NCBI GenBank assembly: GCA_914767715.1
Contig: OU612065.1
Coordinates: 20,460,001 to 20,524,000, forward strand
Direction of reading: 5' to 3'
Origin: Membranipora membranacea
Lineage: Eukaryota; Bryozoa; Gymnolaemata; Cheilostomatida; Membraniporidae
DNA: 64,000 nt
The notes under the pieces are model-generated. The model had not been told where the DNA came from. It was given only the letters and a program-made list of their open reading frames with translations, and did not search any database. This document shows, in pieces, positions 12,401 through 24,400 of the stretch (positions are counted from its first letter, which is position 1; each line of letters opens with the position of its first letter). The translations under genes and the position numbers were made by a program.

Positions 12401-15400
12401 AAATCTCAGATCATACCAGAGCTGTACTAATACTCCAATCAAACTGAATTTTACTAAGTAAGCTACTTTTACTTTATATACATTAGCATCTGAATACATA
12501 ATTAAATTTAATTTTCAATGTTTAAACGCAATGTATTGGGATGGTGGGGGGGGGGGGGTGATGTTTGGTTTGGATTCGGGGAGGAGTGTAATTGAAAAGT
12601 CAAAAGTAAATCTTTCTACAAAATCATGTATTCTAATATTATCTTTGGATGGTCACTTTTTTTATTGTTTTTTTTCCGCAGGCAAGAGACAAACAAGGTA
12701 GGCGATAAAAACAGGATAAAAGCCGAGATGTCTGACGAGGTGCAGGAACTCAGAGAGGAACACGAGCAAGGTTACCAGAAACGCAAACTCGAGTATGACG
12801 ACGCGATGATCAGACATAAACAGCAGGTGAAAGCCAAGGTAAGGGCAGATAACTTGAAAAAAATTGACAATTCAGGGACTTCTAAGTGCAGTAAGGAGTC
12901 CTTTGAGCATAGATTCCTTTCTATGAGTTATGATTATTCATATACAGTGGTATCTGGAAATTGGTTTGAACATTGTCAGCATGTTTTGGAAAGTTAAAAG
13001 CTTGGAGTGGTCGAGTAACAACTCTAGAATCCAAAGATCTCTTGTTCAAAATATGAATTATATTCTTGTGCAGCTATAGTTCTCTATCTCTAAATAGATT
13101 TGATCGATTTAGGTGGTTGACCTTATACGAAATAATGGTAACTAAGTAACGCTGTTTCCTGAAATAAAAGCACATGTATTTCAGAGAAAATCATTACCGA
13201 TACTTGACATTTAAGCTTGGCTGCTCACCAATGTAATTGAACTCTAATTTATGAGAGCACCTCAAAAACTCCCTCTTATATATCTACACCATACCGAAAC
13301 AATTTTAGGTCGAAACGTTTCCTGATGAGCTCCGCACTTTTTTTATGTGTTTTTCTATCTGCATGTTGTTCCAATTTGCAGAAAGATGCTACGCTACGAA
13401 TGAAAAGAAGGAATCGGGATTCTGAGGAGGACCCGGAAGACTTGCTGCGTGTTGAACAGGACATGAAAGATCAGGCAATTATTGACCTACCAGACATTGC
13501 CAAACCAGAGCTTCCCGAAAAGTTTGATGAGAAAATTAGCAGAGAGAAGATCGAAGAAAAGTACAAGCAGATCAAGAGGAGACCCGGAGAACCGATACTC
13601 ATCCCGGAGATTTCATACAGTACCAATATTACTAACAGACAAAACTGTCCCATGTAAGTCAAAAGTGCCCCATGTAAGTCATAAGCGCCCTATGTAAGTC
13701 TTGAGCGTCACATGTAAGTCATAAGTGCCCCATGTAAGTAATGAGTGCCCCATGTAAGTCAAAAGTGTCCCATGTAAGTCATAAGTGCCCCATGTAAGTC
13801 AAGAGCGCCCCATGACAGTTATAAGTGCCCCATGTAAGTCAAAACTGTCCCATGTAAGTCATGAGCGCCCCATGTAAGTCATAATTGCCCAATGTAAGTA
13901 ATGAGTGCCCCATATAAGTCATGAGTGCCCATGTAAGTCATGAGTGCCCATGTAAGTCATGAGTGCCCATGTAAGTCGTGTCTTGGTCACCACGATTTGT
14001 ATGACATGGTATGATGTATATCGAGCAATATCTACATTGAACATTCCTAACGGTAATTAAAAAAAATCCTACATTATAATTATCGCAATTAGCGATTTTG
14101 CCAGCCAGGCCGAGTTTTATAACCAGGCATTACTGACGGATAATTCCCAGTGGATCATAGGTACTAGTACTTCTGCAAAACAACCTGCTCAGAAGTGTCG
14201 CCTTGTCCTTGCTTTTGGGCCGACTCTGTCACATTCAGACAATAGTTGATATCTTGGGAATATTATCCACAAGAATATGAAAATTTCATCGCCATTCAGT
14301 TTTGCCGAGCTGACAACCATGGCTCAATAGGAGCATGTAACTTGTCAATGAATGAGTCTGGCAGTCTGTATTGTGGATACATCCTTCTTTTATTGATTTT
14401 GAATGTCAATTTTTCCGATACATTGATGTCTTCTGAAATGGCCTTCAGCGTGATTGCCCTTTTTATATCGTTGACCCAGGGGAAATCGGTTGCATGTTCC
14501 AATGATTTCCAATATCTGCTCGACTCTAAGAATTCACTACCTGTGCCTTGATATCTGCGCGCAATTTACATGCCAAATTTTCTTCAAATGCCACACATCT
14601 ACGCACAACGCACGCACTGTCTCATCATTTGCAGCCCTGAGGGAGGATCAGTCAATGAAAACCCTGGCGAAAAGTTTACATCATCGCATGCACTATGCAA
14701 ATATACAATGAGTCGTTTCGGTAAAAAAGTACTTTTTTAAAACTTACATTATATATATAACACTGTTAGATGTCACTTGCCATTCAATTCCGTAAATTAA
14801 GTACAATTTTTCTCTTTTTTGAACAACAGGGGTGAGCAACAACGACGATCAGCGGTTCAGAGTTGTCGCCTCTACGCTAAAGTTTTCTTTAATGGCAAAG
14901 AAGTCGCAAAAACAGATACCAGGTAAATTATATAAAGCCTACACCTTACAGATTCAGCTCAATATCTGAAGGTTGCATTCTACATGCGTCACTGTTTGAT
15001 CATTGAACTTTAATAGTTGTTAAATGTTGGCAGCATTATGGCATGTTATATGGATGGATGGATTTTATTACTATCACTGACAGCATTATTAAAAGAAAAA
15101 ATGAGTCGCGAAATACAGTGTAATTGCTGGCACTTTGAATCAGCAAGAAAAAGCGAAGACACTTGGAATAAAAAATCAAATCTCTGTCCAAAAAAGTATT
15201 TCGTTTAAAATAAGAGTGATATGACGCAGAAAACAGTCTCTCCCCAGTGAGATTCTATGTTTTACTGTACGGTATCTGCCAGATGGACATTTACTCAACA
15301 AATCATTGATGAAATTATCCTCATCGTGAATATAGCGCAAGGCCAGTGTTCGTGTCTGATTGTCCATCATGGTATAAATGTCGGGATGTTCCATGCCTAA

Positions 15401-18400
15401 CTTAATAGCGTCCTTGAAAATTTTACACAGGCGTTGCTTGTCAGCAGCATACAAGCTTTTAAAAATAATGGGAAAGCAATAGGAGATTCGTCATACAATA
15501 AAACTTTTAAAAAGCATATTTGATAGTGATTTAGAGCTTAAAAATACAAAATTCCTGACTACATACATCCTTTGAGAGGCGGTTGAAACTATACCATGCA
15601 CATGATCATTAAAACGCAGCTTATCGTCAACTAATACACCAAGATATTTAACTTTATCACTAAAAGCAATAGCAGTATCATTTGAAACAAGTGTAGGGGT
15701 AGAAGGTTTAACATATTGGGTAGATAGCATCATTTCCTGGGTCTTAGTGGGGTTTAATAAAAGATTTAAATCAGCACTTTGTTTAGCAATTCTATGGATT
15801 TCATCAAAATAGGAGTTGAGATCTGATTGATTAGCTATGCAGCCTATGATGCAAGTGTCATCTGTGTACTTAATTTTTGTAACATTACTCAGGTTTGAGG
15901 TAATCCGATTTGTATATATGGAGAACAAAAGCGGAGACAGACAGCAGCCCTGGGGGTGCCAGTGTTTGTTATAATAGCATTTGAAGTTTTACCATCAACA
16001 AAAGTTCTTTGCAGAGCTGTGCAGTCTCCACTGGCAGCCTTTTTGTGGCATAGAGGTGAGGAGAGGCACACAAGAGCTGGGATCACGTGCTCCAAAATGA
16101 ACTGGTAACATTTCAAGGCAAAAAGAAGGTGTAAAAAACGATAATCGTGATCATTCAAGTATTATGTTTCTATTCTCCAGGCAGCTTAACCAAGATTTTA
16201 CAGTTCGATTTGCGCAGATCATCCCGATACACATTATACAATGGCCGGATAGCATCTTCATCCAGGTAAGGTTTTGTGCACTGAGTCTGCGTACACTGAG
16301 TGGTTAATTGAAATCCCTTGAGTGCACAAAAAAGAAAAGCAATGTGGAACAACAATGGCTATGGAAAAATCTCAGAGGCACCTTTGGGAATAGCGTAGGC
16401 CGTAGACAATACGTTAAAAGACAGACTTATCAGTTTTATCTTGGGTGATCGGGCAGAATCTCAAACATGATTACCCACCGCACCTTTTATAACTTGTGAC
16501 CATTTTTCTAACTCCTGTGGCAATTCTGTGAAGAGAAAGATTTGAGTGAGATAGTATATTGCCAGGACATATTGCAACACATGGATATATGCCGTTCTCA
16601 TAGAGTTATTTTATAAAATTACAATAACTCTATAGTATGACACTAGTATATAAATGATAAAAGATTGTCAGGGACAGTGTGTTATTGTCTGCTCTTTTTC
16701 TTGTATGGACAAATCCTAATGTATCAACTGTTCAGTCAACAGATAGTTCAAAATGCTCTACTTTAGGCTGGTGAAGGGTCCTTTGATGGACATGATGTCA
16801 TTGGTTGCCAGGTTTCAATTCCCTCAGATATGTTCATACTACACTAAAAGCATAAAATTTCCATTGCAATTCTGACGTTGGTATTTGGTAAATGGGGTTA
16901 TGTTAAGTGAGGATTCTTCAATTTTTTTGTATTTAGTTTTGTTTTAACATTCTGGCTCCATTAATTGAAAATCAGCTTTCACCAACACCTCAAAGTGTGG
17001 ATTTTGTACCATAAAAGATTTTTTAAAAAATCACTGTAACATGTAATATATAATATGTGTGAGTAATATCCGTATAATGAATATTCTATTTACAGATTTA
17101 TGAGGTTGGGATGCTGAAGGACAGATATCTGTCAACTCTGTACGCTGCCATACCAGCTACCACCGTGACATCATCTTCTACTGTCGATCTAGATCCCCTG
17201 GATTTCTCCACTGAGCTGAGGAAATCTTACACACACGAAGCTGTCGGCTCGGGTATGTGTCAACATGTTTTCTCCATTGAGTTGTTTTGACTGGGAGCTG
17301 ATTCTTGTAGGTCTTCATCATGCAGTATTTCTATATGTGTGGATAAAGTGACTTATAGAAGTCTTAGAAAATCTCGGGCTGAGCATTGGGGTACCAGGGT
17401 GTTCTGAAATAACAAACGTCATTCACTTGTGTACCATACATTTTGATCGATTGATATTAACTTTATTAAACCGTTCAAAAATGTTTGTTTGGAAAAAACA
17501 TTTGTATCAGAACATGTTTTACATTAGTGTGATGATTCCAGTGGTTCCAGTCATTTCAATTTACACTCCATATTTATAAAACACAGTGTTATAGAGGGAT
17601 TCTGTTTTGAATCGTTTTATCAGTACATCTGGTAGTCTGCTTGAGTGTCTGCGTACAGTGGATTGCCTCGGTGGAATCAGGTCAGCTAACCGGTGGTTGG
17701 GATCAGCTATCACCTTGCTGCTGTATGCGCTACTCAGATCACTCATGTACTGCTCTAGTGTCGGTAGACCACTTGCTGCTAGTCTGTCTGAGTAGTGTTC
17801 TAGATTAGGATAGATGGTTTTTAGACATCGTTTCTGAATACAGTCTAGACTGTCTATGTCAGGGGTGCCCAACCTTTTCATTGAGGGGGCCGCATCCACA
17901 TATTGCAATGTCCCTGGGGGCCTGCAACCTCGCCATAAATCAAACATTCATATATGGGTGTGCAGTTTTTTCATCTCTGCAGTGGGGAGTTTATTTATTT
18001 GAGCTCACTCAAATGCAATGGTTGGGGAATTCCAAAATACTGTGACTAGATGTAGGGCGTTCCTTATTATTGTACAAATGAGGAATGTTATAAATATAAG
18101 GGTGAAAATTGTTTTCGCGACTACGCGATTTTCTCAGATGGGTTGGGGGCCGCATAAAATTGGGTTGGGGGCCGCATGCGGCCCCAGGGCCACTCGTTGG
18201 GCACCCCTGGTCTATGTCATACTGTGTGGCTGACGGGAACCAAGCCGGACATGCAAAGGTCAGAAGCGGTCTGACGATGCTAGCATAGTATTTGCAGAGC
18301 CCTATGGTGTTGACGCCGAAGCGTTTCAGCAGAAGCAGTGCGTAGCATTTGGTGTGGCTTCTCTCTACAATCGAGGATATGTGTGCATGGAAGTTCAGAT

Positions 18401-21400
18401 GTTCATCCAGCGTGACACCAAGTAACTTAAAATTGGGCACACGCTCAATCTCAGCACCATTGATGATGACAGGCTGTTCGAGAATGATGTTGTCTCGCAG
18501 GGATATGAGCATGTGTTTTGTCTTAGATGTATTTAGCGTAATATCGTGTTCCTCACACCACTTTGCAGTTGCCTCAGCTTCGGCGGCTATTATCGCGTTA
18601 TCGGTAGTTCTCTCCCCTCGTCTACCAGATATTACAGCAGACTTAGGGATGGTGGCATAGATTGTTAGATCATCAGCGTACTTCAGTATGTTCTCGGAAG
18701 ATTCCAGGGATTTGATGAATATGTTCCACAGGACTGGACCGCATATCGTTCCTTGGGGTACCCCCACGCTGCATGATCTTTCGCTAGACACTGATCTTGA
18801 TGGTTTGTGTATCACACGCTGTTTGCGGTTGGTGAGATAGTCGATACACAGAGTTATGATTGTTTGGTCATAGCCCTGCTGGTCCATAATAGCTGCCAAT
18901 ACAACCGGTCTCATGTTATCAAATGCCTTAGAAAAGTCTTCAAATAGTGCATGGACAGCTAGGGTCTTTTTGTTGTCCATAGACATTTTCCAGGATGTCA
19001 CGGCTTTGACTAGGGCATCGATAGTACCTATCCCTTTTGTGTATGCAAATTGAGTACTGTCTGATGACTTTTCACTGAGTATATTGTTGATGTAACTTTC
19101 AGCTATTTTACTGCAGTGGTAGGTCAGCGCTATGGGCCGGAAATCTTTGAATTGATCAGGTGAAGCTACTTTACTGATAGGAGTTATTTCAGAACGCTTC
19201 CACAGTTCAGGGTATTTTCCTGTTTTCAGCCTGCACTCGATGATGTTATGGAGTGGTGTGGCAATTTGGTGTGGATGGTTCTTACTAATCCACTGTGGGA
19301 AGTCATCTGAATGAGTTGCCTTCCTGGTGTTTATGGCTTTTAGTTTATTGATGAGTTCACCGATAGCTATTGTTGATGGAATGTTGTTGTTGTGATTGAG
19401 TTTCGGGAATTCCAGGGTTGTGTTGTCGCTGGTTGATGTATAGTATTTATTTAGCTCCTCCACAAAATCATCAGGTGCCATCCATTTGCCATCTATATTG
19501 ATTGTGTCACTGCTATTGGTGTTTTGAGATGTCAGTTGCTTGATATTTATCCACCACCGCCTCGAGTCAGACATAATTCTGTTGATATTAGTCTGCGCAT
19601 GTGATCGGCGTGCCTTTTTCAGAAGCTTATTGAGTATCTTTTTGAGATACTTCCATGCCATTCCATGTTGTTAGTCCTGTGAGCTCTCTGTTTGGCGCGA
19701 CGGAGCTTCAGTGTGAGTGGTGTTTCTATGCATAGCTTGTGTTGAGGCTTACGCCGCTTGCGTAGAGGACAGTGTGTTTGGTAGATGTTTGTCATTATTC
19801 GGTGGAATATAGTCACTTTACTGTTCAGGTCAGGTTCGGAGAGAACTTCATCCCAGTTTTGATTGTCTAGATCTCGACTGATTTTCACTTTGGCAGCAGG
19901 GGTGACGACTCTCTTCAAGATGGTTTCATACATTACTGGCTTTCTGTAGGCAGATAGTATCTCTACAGATTCGTGATCACTGTTGCCTACTGGAGGCGCA
20001 GCATCACAACCGGCTCTCACATACTCCGGGACGTTGGTGAACAGTTTATCTAGAAATGCTGCGTTCCTTGTGGGGAAGTTAACGATCTGAGCTAGGACGA
20101 AGGCAGGAGCTATGGAGCTACAGTCCAGGTCGTTGAAGTCGTCATAGAGTATCAGTCTAGCAGATTTATGTTTACCAGTCAGTTTACGGATGGTGTCGTG
20201 GATATACTCTATGGTGTGATCTCGTTGGTGTTTAAGTAGTCCTGGTGGGTGGTAGACGACTCCACATGTCAGCGGATCTATCATGTCAGGCACTTGGATG
20301 AGTGTCCACAGCGCTGACGTGGTCGATGAGGTCTAAGTGTCCAGTGTTTTGACGTTGTATTTTGAGCTCGCATAAACCGCAACTCCTCCGCCAACCCGCG
20401 ACTCGCCGCGATTTGCTGTGATTTTCTGGAATCCGGGATAGCAGTACAATCCTTCAGTATGTCGTGTGAACCATGTTTCAGTTAGCAGCAAGATGTCGTA
20501 CTGCTTCCGGTTGATCGTTTCAGACAGCTCATGATGCTTATCTAGTGTAGGTCTTTGTAGATTAGTGCCGAATATATTGGGTATTGTGTGTTTTTTTTCA
20601 TGGGTTCTCGATTAATTCCTGATAGATACTATTCTCGGGGCTTTTGTTTATAATTACGAAGCTCATTAGCTTTGGTGGTGGTACTCTCCATAATCGATGA
20701 ATAAGATGGTATTGTTACAGATGATTACTTGGCTTTCTTCCATTCGCATCATTATATTCACCAATCCGGCTAATTATCCTAGCCTTGATTCCAAAAGTTT
20801 TCACATTAGGTAGCGGGTTGACCATTCTGTTTATGTAATCCCAGTCAAAATGGCTGCCCTCATGGTCTCTGTTCTGAAAGTTCAACAGCTGATTTCTAGA
20901 GTACCTGATGGATGATGTGGTAGCGTTTGGTGTCATTGTGATCCTGGTGTTCAGATCTGCCTGGTGATGTAGGTTAATCCTCGGAGCTGTTACAGCGAAC
21001 TGGTGTAAATGTTAAAAATCTTCTCAATTTGAGAGAGACTATAAAAAAACAACCTACTAAAAACTTAGCCCGAGAACCGAAATAAAATTTGTTTGCATAC
21101 TCTTCATTGAGATAGGTATACTACAATATAAGAAAGTATGTACCTTTTTTTGTACATGTGCAACAATTCTACCTCAAAAATATTTGAAGAAAGATTCTGA
21201 TCAATTTTTAAGTTTACCAATTTCAGTATCACAAAATAAATTTCGCAATAATTTTGAAAGTTTACATATGTGATAGGCATAGGCGTTATGCAATGCGCGT
21301 TATGCGATGCCCGTTTTGCGAAGTCTGCATATTATATGTCAAGTGGCATGCGTACTATACCAGAATATCTTGGTAAACTTTAGTTGACCGGGGATCTGTT

Positions 21401-24400
21401 ATGACGATTGCATACAGATGTTAGAACCCTGACTCCGCATAGTTGTAAATATAATATCACATATATGTCATGTGTACTAAAAATTAAATCCCTTTTGGAT
21501 TTAGAAATAATCATGCAAGAATCAGAACAAAATAAAATTTCAAATTTCCGTATCAGAAACAGTGTCTTAGACATGGTCAAGCACATCTTGTGATAGCGGC
21601 TTGACAGTATTGAATATTGAAGACATTTATGGTAACAAACGTTTTCTCAAAGTGTTTTTTTTTTGCGCAAATACGCTATTTCTTGACGACGTCCCAAAAA
21701 GGTCAAAGAATGTGCAATGTATAAATGTTGGAAGTTAAATTGATACTAGGAGATTATTGAAAGCAATGACAGAAACAAATTTGATTCTTCCTTCATTTGT
21801 TTGAACATTATCCCTAGAACAGTCTAATTATATGTGGATTGATTACATTGTGTCATGTGACATGACGTCGTTGAAAATTGGTTTTCTGTGATCCTGACAT
21901 CAAGAGCTTTTCGATATTATATAAAACAATATGATTTCTCTTAAAATTTTACCGTTACTATATCTTAATAAATTTTGTACCATAACCTTCAACTGTGTCA
22001 GCAAAAAAAACCCAAATACGGTTTTTAAAACATATCTGATGCATCATGAGTTGTCCGCTACAATTATATCATACTTTGTAGGAGTACCAATAACATTTGA
22101 CAACGATGGCAGCCCATTAGAGACTCTGATATTACTGACATCTGGTCAGTTGTTGGCCTCAGTAGCCTGGGGTGTGGATTCCTATGGTAACCCTCTTATT
22201 CCAGTCGTTCCATCATCTCAGGCCAACCAAGGGTAAGTTCAGATCATTTAAGTAGAGATCATAGATTTTTATTTTATGTCTTTCATTTTTGCAACAGAGC
22301 GCTCAAACAACAAATGATTTTATCACCAATGATATAATTCATACTTACATACATACATACACCAATACATTGACATCATTACACTCAAAACCTGTACACG
22401 ATCTCTAAGAGCGAGATGACTTTTTATCAAATATGCTTCATAATTACATGTCATGTGCGCAATGTGTCACCTTACCAATATATTCTAAGTTTCATGATTT
22501 TTATTCATGATCATTATTGCCGAGCATTTTTATCTACAAACCACTACATTTCAACAATTTCTCGAAATTGTTCTGTAGAGGGTTTTAAAATAAATCTTAT
22601 CTTATCATTTTACTTGAAACTGCATACTCCTCTTTATTAAGATGCTTGTCACTCTGTATAGACTGCTGCAAAAAGTAGATATTGCAGTCATTGCAACACA
22701 TATGGCCTGCGTTTCAAAGCAAACTTTTGTAAAACACTATCACCACTAGGCTCTAAAACTTTGAAATCTGTATCATTTCCAATTACTTGTTGCAGGATGT
22801 CTAAAGGTCGCGATGCTGTGACAGAGATAGGTGCCTCTGCGATGATGGATATGGATAAGTTATCTAAGTGGTTGGCTGATTGCAGAGTTGACCCTAATGA
22901 CCCGGCGAACAGTGAACTTGTGTACCTACTTCGGGTAAAACTCACATTTTATTCTGAACAAATCAAAGAATCTTTATTTAGTACCCGGCTGACTGACAAA
23001 AAAAACTTCCCTACATAGCTGCCGGCAGTTTGATCAGTCAATATAAAGCATATCGCCACGCAGATAGCAAATTGCACTTAAAAAAATCAAGTTATTTGTT
23101 TTTTTATGAAAAACCATATCACTATTTTTTCCCGAATGCTAGCACATGGGACACGGTCCCGAATTCACCATCTAAATTGTCAGTTATTTGCATGCATTGA
23201 ATTGTTTTGCAGCCAAAAGGAGGTGGAGACAGGATATCAGGCCCCGAGTATTTCAGGCTCGAGCAGCTACAAGAGGAGTTTAACTTTGTGACAGATGAGG
23301 AGCTGAGAGCAGATCGTAGGCTACAGCTACTCGAGCTGAGAGAGAAAGAAGTGCCCGAGTTCAGAAACATGAAAATGATTCCCCCAAATGCGATTGAGAT
23401 AAATGCTGACATATTCAAAGTAAGAGTTTATTTAAGAATTCTATTACAAAATACTATGAGTAATATATGAGTAACATATTATACGAACATCATTTGCTGT
23501 TTAGTGAGAAACAGAAGATTGGGCTGCCCCTAAAGAGAGACGCAAGGTGCCCTAAATCCTCATACTGACAATGTGATACATCCTAGAAGACTAGAATGCA
23601 TCCTAGAGGTGAGGCCATGGAGGACCTCCTAATCATGGGTGTGCAGCAAGCTGCCAAAACTGAACTGGCACTAATCGGCCATTGGCAGTGACACTTTGAT
23701 CTTAGCCAAGAAAAATATACGGGCATCATTTGAAAAACATATAGGGAATAATATAAATATATATATGCGTCTGCTATGTGGGTAACATTATAGTGAGTAA
23801 CAACATGGGAATGGTTAGAATTCATAAATCGAAATCGGAGTGAACCACAAATTTGAAGCATGGGACCATAGTGATAGTGTAGTAATGCGTAAGTAACGTC
23901 ATCATGAGACATATGTGAGTAAAATGTGTGTAACTATTCAGAACATTCCAGAACAAGAATGTAAACACTCTTAACTCTCATTTCAAGACTTTCTAATTTT
24001 GGATTACATGCACATAGGGGAAGGGGGACGAGTCATATTGGGTGTGAAAGACAATCAATTGTGATGACAAATATGACATGGTCACTTGATGTAAGATACT
24101 AGATGGGCAAATATTGAAATATTGTCTTGGTTTAATGTCTGGATCAGAAAATGTTTTGCTTAATCACAAATTAACTATATAGGGTTTGTACAAGCTCCTG
24201 GTACCTTTGCCCATGTCATTTGAAAGCCATAAAAATCACACCTCAAACATACCCAGGAAACAAGGAACTTTCCGATGAATGGTTCTAATCTTTGAGCGTT
24301 ACCATTGACGTAGGATGATAAAATCAAATACACTATGGTTCCATGCTTCGAATTTGTGGTTCACTCCAGTTTCGAATGGTTAGAATCCAGTGGATTCTAA

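Noticed and set aside
12545-12560. Poly-G tract as a G-quadruplex or regulatory element
   Set aside because: A single uninterrupted G run in an intron; most simply a mononucleotide repeat.
13641-13977. CRISPR-like array
   Set aside because: The units are contiguous 19-20 bp tandem repeats without unique spacers, in an animal intron.
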